Notes: generated by a model not told the origin, from the letters alone. Shown: positions 1-7,847, counted from the first letter of the stretch. The stretch: DNA of 10,504 nucleotides from Flavobacteriales bacterium (GCA_028825055.1 JAPKAW010000053.1:1-10504); one strand, 5' to 3'. Program-made: numbers and translations.

Positions 1-1070
1 ATATCATTAGTATGGAGCGCAAATTGCAAGTCAACGAAAAACTGTATGTCTTCTTGCTCGAGTCTCGGGCACAGAATGTGATTTCACGCGCAGGCATTGC
101 ACCTCAAGCCATTATAATTGAGCAGGCCCGACTAGGAGGGGTCATTGGCCCGGATAAAAGAGGGACCATTCGCAATAACACGCTCTTGGGCGCCTTAGTT
201 GCCTTGGCCTTTGCGTTCATTCGCATGCTATTGTTTGCACGCCTCGAATCTACCCAAGAGTTGCGTGAAGCTTCCAACATTCCTGTAGTTGCAGGACTAC
301 CGCATTATCCCGACTGGGAAAAAAATCCAATCACCATTCTCGCGGACAGCCGGTCGCAAATTACGGAGGCGTTCCGAAGTTTGCGGACCAACCTTCAATA
401 CTTGTTGGCAAAAGAAGGCGCCAATTCTATCTTGATCAGCTCACTGCACCCCGGAGAAGGCAAGTCCTTTGTCGCAGCCAACCTTGCCACGGTTTTGGCA
501 AAAACGGGGAAGAAAGTCGCACTCGTGGACTTCGACATGCACAAGCCGAAAGTGCATAAGAATTTCAAATTATCCAACCAGCTCGGATTGAGCTCTTTCC
601 TCATTGGACGCTGTTCTGTTTCGGAAATGCAGCAATTGGGTCCCGTAGATTCGCTGCACATCTATACAGCAGGACCAGTCCCACCCAATGCTTCTGAATT
701 GATCCTGAACGACCGACTGGATATCTTGCTCCAAGAATTGAAATCCACGTATGATTATGTCATTCTCGATACGCCCCCTATTTTACTCATTACCGATGCT
801 TTGGTTCTCATGAGCAAAGTGGATACCGGGTTGCTCATCACGAATACACTCAAATCAACCAAACGCGGTATCAAACATTTGGAAGAAGCCTTGAATCAGA
901 ATAATCTCAACCACGCCTCATTGGTACTGAACAACATTCGCACAACGCGTTGGGGTCAGTATTACGCAAAGTATGCCTACAAATACGGTTACGGTTACGG
1001 ATATGGGTACGGATACGGATACGGATACGGTGGAGCTAAATACGGTGACGAGCCTGAAGCTCAGGTGTAA
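1..1070 (+). CDS. Wzc-type polysaccharide tyrosine autokinase, 3' part (5' end outside window)
   Basis: This is the C-terminal part of a bacterial tyrosine (BY) kinase that controls chain length and export of capsule or exopolysaccharide at the inner membrane. The frame is open from the first base, so the Met at base 12 is internal. Residues below count from that Met. VNEKLYVFLLESRA (7-20) is the end of the periplasmic coiled coil that precedes the second membrane helix in Wzz/Wzc proteins. A hydrophobic helix lies at about 58-76. The cytoplasmic kinase follows: EAFRSLRTNL (119-128), Walker A HPGEGKS (146-152), Walker A' LVDFDMHKPK (171-180), Walker B YVILDTPP (249-256). The tail carries 13 tyrosines, the usual autophosphorylation cluster, mostly as eight Tyr-Gly pairs. 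The N-terminal Wzz and export-related portion is missing from the window. Family assignment is very firm; which polysaccharide it serves cannot be told here. Confidence 0.95.
   Translation, partial: IISMERKLQVNEKLYVFLLESRAQNVISRAGIAPQAIIIEQARLGGVIGPDKRGTIRNNTLLGALVALAFAFIRMLLFARLESTQELREASNIPVVAGLPHYPDWEKNPITILADSRSQITEAFRSLRTNLQYLLAKEGANSILISSLHPGEGKSFVAANLATVLAKTGKKVALVDFDMHKPKVHKNFKLSNQLGLSSFLIGRCSVSEMQQLGPVDSLHIYTAGPVPPNASELILNDRLDILLQELKSTYDYVILDTPPILLITDALVLMSKVDTGLLITNTLKSTKRGIKHLEEALNQNNLNHASLVLNNIRTTRWGQYYAKYAYKYGYGYGYGYGYGYGYGGAKYGDEPEAQV
984..1031 (+). repeat. Hexanucleotide tandem repeat encoding (Tyr-Gly)x8
   Basis: Eight consecutive copies of a TAC-GGN type hexamer (one copy is TATGGG) encode Tyr-Gly eight times in the C-terminal tail of the tyrosine kinase. 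Several copies are identical at base level (TACGGA or TACGGT). Because the unit is two codons, gain or loss of copies by slippage would change the number of phosphorylatable tyrosines without a frameshift. The repeat itself is read directly; variability is inference. Confidence 0.9.
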
Positions 1071-1120
1071 GTCGGCTTTGTTAACACCATGCAACAAACA
1101 ACGTTGACGTTGCGTCTTGT

Positions 1121-1148
1121 ATACATGCCATCAATGCATTGTATTTTT
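1121..1148 (+). terminator. Possible intrinsic terminator after the tyrosine kinase gene
   Basis: ATACATGC at 1121-1128 pairs with GCA-T-TGTAT at 1136-1144 (8 base pairs, one bulged T, seven-base loop). The right arm runs into a stretch of T (1144-1148). It lies 50 bases after the kinase stop codon. The stem is AT-rich and of modest stability. The same bases contain a match to a Bacteroidota -7 promoter element, so the two readings compete or overlap. Confidence 0.35.
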
Positions 1149-1149
1149 G
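1142..1149 (+). promoter_or_regulatory. Candidate Bacteroidota -7 element (TAttTTTG)
   Basis: An exact match to the TAnnTTTG consensus used by the Bacteroidota primary sigma factor ends six bases before the ATG at 1156. Transcription from it would begin almost at the start codon, giving a nearly leaderless message. The best upstream TTG (1117-1119) is 22 bases away, somewhat far for a -33 element. An exact match is expected about once per 4 kb per strand by chance, so this is suggestive only. Confidence 0.35.
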
Positions 1150-1155
1150 TGTAGT

Positions 1156-3270
1156 ATGAAGTCGACGAGCACTTTCCTCTTATTGGCACTATTTATCATA
1201 GGCAGCATGCCCCGCGTTTGCGGACAGCTAGAGTCCTCGATGATGTGCGTGGACGTGAACCAAGCAGGCAATGCTTCGGTCAACTGGACGCAAGCAGTAG
1301 ATCCAGCTGGAGTCTTTGTTTCCTATACTTTGCACATTTTCGAACCTTCAAGCGGCTTGGTATTGGACACGTATGTGATCGACTCCCCTACCGACCCAAT
1401 CAATCCCGGGTTTGTCAACACCACGTACAATGCCAACACCACGGAGCTATGCTACTTCGTCGTCACAGAAGGTCCGGCCGGTGTGTTTGGAACGTCGAGT
1501 GATACGCTTTGCAGCATCCACTTGACCGCAGAACCCTCCCTCACTCCCGGAATGGCTTCTTTGGACTTCAACAGTCCGCGCATCGGGAGTGCTGCTTCTG
1601 ATGGAGGTGACATGGAGGTGCAACTGGAAGGCGATCCTGGCGATTGGAGCGTCATTGCAACGGTTGCCGACAATGGAGGCATGATGAGCCATGAATACGA
1701 GGTCGAGGAATGCAGCGGAGATTTAAATTTTCGCGTTTTCAAGAGTAGCGAGTACGCTGAATGTGACCAAAAATCAAATCAGGCGGGATCTTCCATCAGC
1801 GATGAGCTTGACCCAGATCCACCTGTGATCTCACACATCAACGTGGACAGCTTAACTCAACTAGTGGTTATTCATTGGGAACCGAGTGCCGCAAACGATT
1901 TAGCAGGGTACATCATATACCACTGCAATGGTGGATTTCAAATGGCCATTGACACCATTTACAATCCGGGTGCGACATTTTATGTTGACGGCAGCTCCAA
2001 TGCTGTGACCTATATCGAATCTTACAACGTGGCTGCATTCGATTCTTGCTTCATTAGCAATGAACCCGACCCCGGAGCGGCTGGCGCCTATTGTGCCAGC
2101 TCTATCCATTTAAACGCGAGTAGACTTCTTTGTTCTGACGCCGCTAATTTGGAATGGAATGGAGGCTTCAATATCGGTGAAGAAATAGCATCCATCGCCG
2201 TGTGGGCTGCTGAAGAATCCCCAACAGGCAGTGACAATTGGATCACCGGCCAGTTGCTAGCAACACTGAGCCCTTCGGCTACTTCATTCATGCATGAAGG
2301 CGCCACATTTGGCTCAACATTTCGTTATGATATTGTGGCAACCAGCACGGATGGCACATTCATCCGTTCCAACAAGCGTTCAATGGACTTCTCCTACCCG
2401 GGGGCGCCGGATGTCACCTCGTTGAGACGTGCCTCAGTCACGGACAGCGGATACGTGAATATCCTTGTGGATTTGGACCCGTATTCCGAGGAAGTCCACA
2501 CATACATACTTCAGCGAAAACGGGCGATCGACGACCTCTTTCTTGACTACGATGCACAAGAAGGCATCGGCGGAATGACCCTTCAGTTTTCTGACTTGGA
2601 TGCCGACACCCATGAAATGAGCTATGCGTATCGTGTGCGTGTTGAAAATTACTGTGGGGACTCTGTAGGCATTTCCAATGCCGCCCAAACCATGCACCTC
2701 CAAGGCATTACTGACGCCCAATTGCTGAGCAACACCGTACACTGGACTCCCTATTCAGATTTTCCCGGCAGTACCGAAGGCTATCGCCTTTACCGTCGAA
2801 ATCAGCAAGGCGCTGCCACTGAACTAATCGCTGAAGTTCCATCACAAGTTTTAATTTGGGAGGACGATGTCAGCAACCTACTCGCCAGTCCTGGTGATTT
2901 TTGTTATCTCGTCGAGGCGATGGATTCCGAAGCAGGTCCTGCGGGCGGCATGAACTACTCCCTGTCCAATGAAATGTGTTTAACACAAGTCCCTGTTTTG
3001 TGGGTGCCCAACACCATCTTAATCGGTGGGTACAATGACATCTTCATGCCCGTCGTGAGCTTCGCCGATTTTGATCAATATTTCATGCAAATTCACAACC
3101 GTTGGGGTGATATTATTTTCACCTCAAATCAAGTGGGATATGGATGGAATGGGATGCACATGGGATCCATTGCGCCCGAAGGGAGTTACGGTTATTCCAT
3201 CTCCATTCGCGACGGAGCCGGCCGCGTTTACGAGACCACGGGGTTGGTTCACTTACTCGTTGGCGAATAA
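1156..3270 (+). CDS. Secreted fibronectin-III-like multi-module protein with T9SS type B C-terminal sorting domain
   Basis: A 704-residue secreted, probably cell-surface protein of unknown ligand. The ATG at 1156 is preferred to a TTG at 1117 because it begins directly with a signal peptide (MKSTSTFLLLALFIIG, likely cleaved near residues 23-25, CGQ). Beta-rich modules resembling Ig/FN3 folds follow at about 27-125, 126-215, 221-317, 318-413, 416-514 and 515-610; signs include VVIHWEPSAANDLAGYIIY (237-255) and NTVHWTPYSDFPGSTEGYRLY (526-546). Residues 614-704 match the gliding-motility-associated C-terminal domain (CHU_C type): VPN (617-619), NDIF (627-630), IHNRWGDIIF (646-655), GWNG (663-666), PEGSYGYSISIRDGAGRVYETTG (674-696). 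Such domains direct passage through the outer membrane by the type IX system. The opening is unusual in lacking the common TPNGDG stretch. Several cysteines are scattered through the modules. Role may be adhesion or surface structure; not resolvable here. Confidence 0.85.
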   Translation: MKSTSTFLLLALFIIGSMPRVCGQLESSMMCVDVNQAGNASVNWTQAVDPAGVFVSYTLHIFEPSSGLVLDTYVIDSPTDPINPGFVNTTYNANTTELCYFVVTEGPAGVFGTSSDTLCSIHLTAEPSLTPGMASLDFNSPRIGSAASDGGDMEVQLEGDPGDWSVIATVADNGGMMSHEYEVEECSGDLNFRVFKSSEYAECDQKSNQAGSSISDELDPDPPVISHINVDSLTQLVVIHWEPSAANDLAGYIIYHCNGGFQMAIDTIYNPGATFYVDGSSNAVTYIESYNVAAFDSCFISNEPDPGAAGAYCASSIHLNASRLLCSDAANLEWNGGFNIGEEIASIAVWAAEESPTGSDNWITGQLLATLSPSATSFMHEGATFGSTFRYDIVATSTDGTFIRSNKRSMDFSYPGAPDVTSLRRASVTDSGYVNILVDLDPYSEEVHTYILQRKRAIDDLFLDYDAQEGIGGMTLQFSDLDADTHEMSYAYRVRVENYCGDSVGISNAAQTMHLQGITDAQLLSNTVHWTPYSDFPGSTEGYRLYRRNQQGAATELIAEVPSQVLIWEDDVSNLLASPGDFCYLVEAMDSEAGPAGGMNYSLSNEMCLTQVPVLWVPNTILIGGYNDIFMPVVSFADFDQYFMQIHNRWGDIIFTSNQVGYGWNGMHMGSIAPEGSYGYSISIRDGAGRVYETTGLVHLLVGE

Positions 3271-3285
3271 CCCTGATGAGCAGGG
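3271..3285 (+). terminator. Small hairpin directly after the T9SS cargo gene
   Basis: CCCTG-ATGAG-CAGGG is a perfect five-base-pair, GC-rich stem with a five-base loop, beginning on the base after the TAA stop. Only CTTT follows, so there is no proper T tract. It could be a weak terminator or an mRNA 3'-end stabiliser ahead of the guaB promoter, or chance. Confidence 0.3.
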
Positions 3286-3305
3286 CTTTGCGACCTTCAT
3301 TTCAT

Positions 3306-3313
3306 TAACTTTG
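3306..3313 (+). promoter_or_regulatory. Candidate guaB promoter, Bacteroidota -7 element (TAacTTTG)
   Basis: An exact TAnnTTTG match lies in the 98-base gap between the T9SS cargo gene and guaB. A TTTG at 3287-3290 could be the -33 element, but the 15-base spacing is shorter than the usual 17-20. Transcription would start near 3318-3320, leaving a leader of about 50 bases. No Shine-Dalgarno sequence is visible before the guaB ATG, which is common in this phylum. Confidence 0.5.
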
Positions 3314-3368
3314 TCCGAATCGTTGCACGACTTATCGTGTCACGGGAAACACGATTCAAACGCCCGCC

Positions 3369-4847
3369 ATGGCCAACACTGCTGAAAACCCGAAGATAAT
3401 CGGAGAAGGTTTGACCTTCGATGATGTGCTGCTAGTCCCCGCCTATTCTGAGGTTTTACCGCGTGATGTGAAATTGGGGAGCCCTTTTTCTCGTAACATC
3501 ATGCTCAAGACGCCGGTAATTTCCGCGGCTATGGACACGGTTACCGGAAGTGCCATGGCCATCGCTATGGCGCGCCAAGGAGGAATCGGTGTGATCCACA
3601 AAAACATGACGATTGCCCAGCAGGCATCAGAAGTCCGAAAGGTCAAACGCTCGGAAAGCGGCATGATCCAGGACCCCATTACCCTGCTGCGTGAAGCGAC
3701 TGTGAGCGACGCATTGGCCATCATGCGAGAGCATCGCATTGGAGGCATTCCTGTCATCAATGCGGAGGGCAAGTTGGTTGGCATTGTAACCAATCGAGAT
3801 TTGCGCTTTGAAAAAAACTTCGAACGCCCCATAAGTGAAGTCATGACCTCTGAAGGGTTGATTGTAACTCAGGACGGCAAGGACTTTGCTAAGGCTGAAG
3901 ATTTATTGCGCGAACATCGGATTGAAAAGCTTCCCGTGGTCGACAATGAAAATCAACTGGTCGGTCTGATTACTTACCGTGACATCATTAAGCTGAGTGA
4001 ATTCCCGAATTCGTGCAAAGACCAATTCGGAAGACTGCGTGTTGCGGCAGCGGTTGGTGTTACTGCTGACACAGATGAACGCGTTGAAGCCCTGGTGAAA
4101 TCCGGAGTTGATGCCGTTATCATTGACACAGCTCATGGTCACAGTCGGGGTGTTTTGGATACGCTCAAGCGCGTCAAACAAAAATTCAAAACCATCGATG
4201 TCGTTTGTGGCAACATCGCCACAGCCGAGGCCGCACTTGCGCTGGCTGAAGCGGGAGCGGATGCCGTCAAAGTCGGAATTGGCCCTGGCTCCATCTGCAC
4301 TACGCGCATAATAGCTGGAGTTGGAGTTCCTCAGTTGGGCGCTGTGATGGATGTGGCCGCAGCCCTTCGCGGCACCGGTGTTCCCGTGATCGCCGATGGC
4401 GGTATTCGATTTACTGGAGACATCGTCAAAGGAATCGCCGGAGGCGCTGATACCGTTATGATCGGGTCGATGCTCGCAGGAACACAAGAAAGCCCAGGCG
4501 AAACTATCATCTATGAAGGCCGTCAATTCAAAGCGTATCGTGGAATGGGGAGCTTAGAAGCCATGCAACATGGATCCAAAGACCGTTATTTCCAAGACGC
4601 TGAGGAAGACTTGAAGAAGTTGGTACCTGAAGGCATTTCCGGTCGGGTTCCTTACAAAGGCTCCGTCAGTGATGTTATGCACCAAGTCATTGGAGGGTTA
4701 AGAGCTGGAATGGGGTACTGCGGAGCACCTACCATTTCCAACTTACAGGAGGCTCGCTTCGTGCGCATCACTTCTGCCGGTGTTAAAGAAAGTCATCCGC
4801 ATGATGTTATGATTACGCGTGAAGCGCCCAATTATAGCATCCGATAA
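3369..4847 (+). CDS. guaB: Inosine-5'-monophosphate dehydrogenase
   Basis: This cytoplasmic enzyme oxidises IMP to XMP with NAD+, the committed step of guanine nucleotide synthesis. The 492-residue length is typical. LTFDDVLLVPAYSEVLPRDV (15-34) is the standard N-terminal signature of the TIM barrel. Two CBS domains are inserted at about 95-153 and 157-210 (IGGIPVINAEGKLVGIVTNRD and LPVVDNENQLVGLITYRD mark them). The active-site loop GIGPGSICTTR (303-313) carries the catalytic Cys310. IADGGIR (341-347) and GSMLAGT (366-372) bind the IMP phosphate. The flap has KAYRGMGS (388-395) and the Arg-Tyr dyad at 406-407 (DRYF), followed by EGISGRVPYKG (421-431). All key residues are present, so the enzyme should be active. 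It starts 98 bases after the preceding gene with its own candidate promoter and lies 32 bases before the parvulin gene, so the two may be co-transcribed. Confidence 0.99.
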   Translation: MANTAENPKIIGEGLTFDDVLLVPAYSEVLPRDVKLGSPFSRNIMLKTPVISAAMDTVTGSAMAIAMARQGGIGVIHKNMTIAQQASEVRKVKRSESGMIQDPITLLREATVSDALAIMREHRIGGIPVINAEGKLVGIVTNRDLRFEKNFERPISEVMTSEGLIVTQDGKDFAKAEDLLREHRIEKLPVVDNENQLVGLITYRDIIKLSEFPNSCKDQFGRLRVAAAVGVTADTDERVEALVKSGVDAVIIDTAHGHSRGVLDTLKRVKQKFKTIDVVCGNIATAEAALALAEAGADAVKVGIGPGSICTTRIIAGVGVPQLGAVMDVAAALRGTGVPVIADGGIRFTGDIVKGIAGGADTVMIGSMLAGTQESPGETIIYEGRQFKAYRGMGSLEAMQHGSKDRYFQDAEEDLKKLVPEGISGRVPYKGSVSDVMHQVIGGLRAGMGYCGAPTISNLQEARFVRITSAGVKESHPHDVMITREAPNYSIR

Positions 4848-4879
4848 ATTATCTGCTTTTAGATTTTGAAACCAACCGC

Positions 4880-6895
4880 ATGAAAATCATTTTTTCCCTG
4901 CTCGTATTCTGTCTCTTCATTGCTCCAAACGCTTTGATTTCGCAAGAAAAAGCCACATCCAACGCATCTGAAACGGTTTTAACGGTAGGCGATGAAGCCG
5001 TGACACTCTCAGACTTCGAGCACATCTTCATGAAGAACAACCGCGACAGTGTGGTCACTATCGCATCATTGGATGAGTATTTGGAATTGTTTATCCGATT
5101 CAAGTTGAAGGTTCAAGCTGCGGAAGGATTGGGAATGGACACAGTAGCCACCTTCCAACGTGAATTGGCGGGATATCGCTCGCAATTAGCACGACCCTAT
5201 ATGACCAATAATGAGCTGCTTCAGGATCTTGTCGTGCAGGCTTGGGAACGCAAACAGGAAGAAGTCCATGCACGCCATATCTTGGTCTCATGTGGAAGCG
5301 AGGCCTCTGCATCAGACACTTTAAAAGCATGGAAGCGAGCGAACGCATTGCGCACAAAAATCACCAATGGCGAAGACTTCGATGCCGTCGCGCGATCCAA
5401 AGGAGGATCTGATGACCCGAGCGTTAAAGACAACGGCGGAGATTTGGGCTGGTTCAGCGCTTTTCAAATGCTTTACCCTTTTGAGGAAGCTGCATTCACC
5501 ACGGATGTTGGCAACATCAGTAACCTGGTTCGAACGCGCTATGGCTACCACGTGATCGAGGTCACTGGAAGACGGGAAGCGCGCGGTGAAATCCGGGCCG
5601 CTCACATTATGATTCGGCTTAAAAAAGGATCAGAAGCCGATGCCTCAACCAAATCAGAAGCCAAAATCGGACAGATCTATGATCTCCTCCAAAAAGGGAC
5701 TCCATGGGATGAGCTCGCCTTGAAAATGTCAGAAGACGGCAGCTCATCCAGTAAGGGAGGAGAATTGCCCTGGTTTGGCACAGGAAAGATGATTGAATCT
5801 TTTGAAGATGCGGCATTCGGATTAACCGAAGACGGCCAAATTTCAGAACCCATCCAAACGTCATACGGATGGCACATCATCAAACGTTTGGAATACCGCG
5901 CACCTGCTTCCTTTGAAGCATCCAAAAGAGAGATTGAGAAAAAAGTCAGTCGCGATAGCCGCAGTGAATTGACGCGCGCATCCTTCATAGAGAACCTCAA
6001 AATCGAATACAATTTCGGGATTCAAACTAGCGTATTAAAAGGTCTTTATCGTGCAGTCAGCCGACAAGACAGCGTATTTTACCCCAATCACCCTGTGACG
6101 GGTGTGGCATCCTCTGACCTTTCCAGAACCTTGCTGAAAATTGGCAATGAAAGCGCAACAGTTGGAGGTTTTATTGACCACCTCAACACGAGCAAAATTC
6201 GCAACGCTTCGATCGGCGGTAAGGCTGTCGTTAACGAGCAATTGAAGCGATGGTCTGAAAATATGCTTTTGGATTACGAAGACGTGCGTTTGGAAGACAA
6301 GCACGATGCATTTCGACTGTTAATGGAAGAATACCACGACGGCATTCTCCTCTTTGAATTGACGGACGAAAAAGTTTGGAGCCGTGCGGTGAAGGATTCA
6401 ACTGGACTTGAAGCCTTTCACGCCGCCACATCCTCCGACTTCATGTGGGCAGAGCGCGCTGATATACGAGCGTTCATTTTGGCCGATGCCGCACTAGCAA
6501 AAAAGGTGCGGAAAGCCATTCAAAAAAACAAACCCCTTCTCCCGATTGCCGAAGAGGCCAACGCAGTCAACTCATTAGCCTACCGACTCGAAGAAGGCTT
6601 ATTCAGTGCAGGACAAAACCCCTGGGCTGATCGCGTCCTTGCTGATCACAACGCAGGCACTTTGGCCCCGGCCTCTAAGGGAGTAACTTTTGTTGAGTAC
6701 ACTGCCGGTGGAGACGAAGTCATTCTCGTCCAGGTTGAAGAGATTCGAGAATCCGAACCAAAAACGCTGGCTGAAGCACGCGGTCAAGTCATCGCTGCAT
6801 ACCAAGACCAACTCGAAGCCGATTGGATCGAGGCATTGCGCAGCGATAAAGTGGTAGAAGTGAACCGGTCATTGCTGCATTCTCTTGCTGACTGA
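4880..6895 (+). CDS. Exported tandem-parvulin peptidyl-prolyl cis-trans isomerase (PpiC/SurA-type)
   Basis: A 671-residue periplasmic folding factor. The N-terminus is a clear Sec signal (MKIIFSLLVFCLFIAPNALI, then SQ). Residues 30-125 form a SurA/PpiD-like helical chaperone region. Parvulin domain 1 covers about 129-229 (ARHILVS with His133; GGDLGWF 187-193; FEEAAF 201-206; YGYHVIEV with His224). Parvulin domain 2 covers about 239-338 (AAHIMIRL with His242; KGGELPWFG 292-300; FEDAAF 308-313; YGWHIIKRL with His332). Both domains keep the paired histidines typical of active parvulins. The remaining 330 residues are a long C-terminal extension with no domain I can name; I recall a similar extension, with text like GILLFELTDEKVWSRAV, in Bacteroidota homologues. 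It would catalyse prolyl isomerisation and chaperone outer-membrane or secreted proteins. It lies 32 bases after guaB and is followed by two more SurA-like genes. Specific clients cannot be inferred. Confidence 0.92.
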   Translation: MKIIFSLLVFCLFIAPNALISQEKATSNASETVLTVGDEAVTLSDFEHIFMKNNRDSVVTIASLDEYLELFIRFKLKVQAAEGLGMDTVATFQRELAGYRSQLARPYMTNNELLQDLVVQAWERKQEEVHARHILVSCGSEASASDTLKAWKRANALRTKITNGEDFDAVARSKGGSDDPSVKDNGGDLGWFSAFQMLYPFEEAAFTTDVGNISNLVRTRYGYHVIEVTGRREARGEIRAAHIMIRLKKGSEADASTKSEAKIGQIYDLLQKGTPWDELALKMSEDGSSSSKGGELPWFGTGKMIESFEDAAFGLTEDGQISEPIQTSYGWHIIKRLEYRAPASFEASKREIEKKVSRDSRSELTRASFIENLKIEYNFGIQTSVLKGLYRAVSRQDSVFYPNHPVTGVASSDLSRTLLKIGNESATVGGFIDHLNTSKIRNASIGGKAVVNEQLKRWSENMLLDYEDVRLEDKHDAFRLLMEEYHDGILLFELTDEKVWSRAVKDSTGLEAFHAATSSDFMWAERADIRAFILADAALAKKVRKAIQKNKPLLPIAEEANAVNSLAYRLEEGLFSAGQNPWADRVLADHNAGTLAPASKGVTFVEYTAGGDEVILVQVEEIRESEPKTLAEARGQVIAAYQDQLEADWIEALRSDKVVEVNRSLLHSLAD

Positions 6896-6992
6896 TTCCG
6901 ATTCCCATCGCCTTATTGACGCTAAATCTGTGAAGCAGAAACGGGGCCAAAAGAGCGCATTGAAGGGTGGCGAGAGGGGCTGGCTCATCGCG

Positions 6993-7847
6993 GTGTTTAA
7001 AGGAATCATCTGCGGCGTCTCATTCCTTGGGTGCCAGCAACCATCTGAGCCCACGGAATCAGCCAAACAGTTTGTCGCCATTGCTTTCGAGCATGTCTTG
7101 CCCCTGCAAGAGATTTGTGACCACATCCCAAACAATGCAGAAGCTGCCGACTCTACTTTGATGGCAGAGCGCTATGTAGATCAGTGGATCCGAGAACAAG
7201 TAGTGGTACACGAAGCCGAAAACCGCTTACCTCAGGATCTTCAAACATTTGAACGCGAAATTCAAGCCTATCGCAATGCACTGCTTTTGCATCATTACAA
7301 GGAGCGCTATGTCTTACAACGCATGCAGCAAGAAGTCCCTGAGGAAGAGGCGCTCGCCTATTATATGGAACATCAAGATTTGTTCATACTCATGGACTAC
7401 GCTGTCCGTGCCACGTTTCTGCATTTACCAAGCGAGGACGATCAAGACTTAAATTTCATCAAGTCTGCATTGATGGCTCCGGATACCACGCCTTCGTTTC
7501 TATTACAGCAATGGTGTGTGGAGCATGCCGCGGTCCATTCGTTGAACACGGAAACCTGGTGGTACCTCGAAGATCTCATTCAGGAGGTTCCCATTGAATT
7601 GTATCGCACCGAGAAACAACTGACCAACCGGAAGCTCATCACCTTTGATGCCGATGGACGCAACTACTTCATCCGGTTTCACGAACATGCCTTTATTGAT
7701 GGTGTATCTCCTTTTGAAGTGGTCAAAGACCGCGTTTCAGAGCTGATTTTACACGGTAAAAAACAAGCGCTCCTCATCCAATTGGAAGAAGATCTCTTGA
7801 TTCAAGCGTGGGAGCAAGGAAACGTCCAGAAATTAATTCTGGACTAG
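6993..7847 (+). CDS. SurA-like chaperone lipoprotein, no recognisable catalytic parvulin domain
   Basis: A 284-residue protein from the chosen GTG at 6993. That start gives a compact lipoprotein signal, MFKGIICGVSFLGC, with Cys14 as the likely lipidated residue. Starts at GTG 6930 (305 residues) or TTG 6885 (320 residues, overlapping the previous gene by 11 bases) are possible but would put a long polar stretch ahead of the hydrophobic segment. Helical, charged sequence at about 50-115 (YVDQWIREQVVVHEAENRLP at 61-80; VPEEEALAYYMEHQDLF at 105-121) resembles the SurA/PpiC N-terminal helical region. A parvulin domain would be expected next, but neither the HIL nor the GYH motif is visible. The C-terminal helices (FEVVKDRVSELILHGKKQAL, 231-250) again look SurA-like. 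From memory, Bacteroidota carry such small lipoprotein PpiC relatives between the large parvulin and SurA. It is probably a membrane-anchored holdase; the function is inferred. Confidence 0.75.
   Translation: MFKGIICGVSFLGCQQPSEPTESAKQFVAIAFEHVLPLQEICDHIPNNAEAADSTLMAERYVDQWIREQVVVHEAENRLPQDLQTFEREIQAYRNALLLHHYKERYVLQRMQQEVPEEEALAYYMEHQDLFILMDYAVRATFLHLPSEDDQDLNFIKSALMAPDTTPSFLLQQWCVEHAAVHSLNTETWWYLEDLIQEVPIELYRTEKQLTNRKLITFDADGRNYFIRFHEHAFIDGVSPFEVVKDRVSELILHGKKQALLIQLEEDLLIQAWEQGNVQKLILD
7824..7844 (+). terminator. Perfect 8-bp hairpin at the 3' end of the lipoprotein gene
   Basis: GTCCAGAA (7824-7831) and TTCTGGAC (7837-7844) are perfect reverse complements around the loop ATTAA, ending one base before the TAG stop. 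No T run follows (CCTCTG). It may mark the 3' end of the preceding transcript or stabilise it, which fits the 305-base gap that follows. Because it lies in coding sequence, chance or protein constraint could also explain it. Confidence 0.4.

Noticed and set aside
1099..1112. CAACG-TTGA-CGTTG hairpin after the kinase gene
   Set aside because: Only a five-base stem without a T tract; such small inverted repeats are common by chance.
1117..1155. Upstream TTG start for the T9SS cargo gene
   Set aside because: It would add 13 residues ahead of a clean signal peptide that begins at the ATG 1156, and the added bases overlap the terminator/promoter-like region.
3071..3385. 104-codon + strand frame spanning the end of the T9SS cargo gene and the start of guaB
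   Set aside because: It runs out of frame through the well-supported sorting domain and across the hairpin and promoter region; the product looks like frame-shifted sequence and has no motif.
3903..4526. 207-codon open frame on the minus strand inside guaB
   Set aside because: It lies wholly opposite the highly conserved guaB coding sequence, has no recognisable protein content, and is explained as a shadow of guaB codon usage.
4860..4868. TAGATTTTG before the tandem-parvulin gene as a promoter
   Set aside because: It needs a three-base instead of two-base spacer within TAnnTTTG and has no clear -33 partner; the 32-base gap to guaB is explained by co-transcription.
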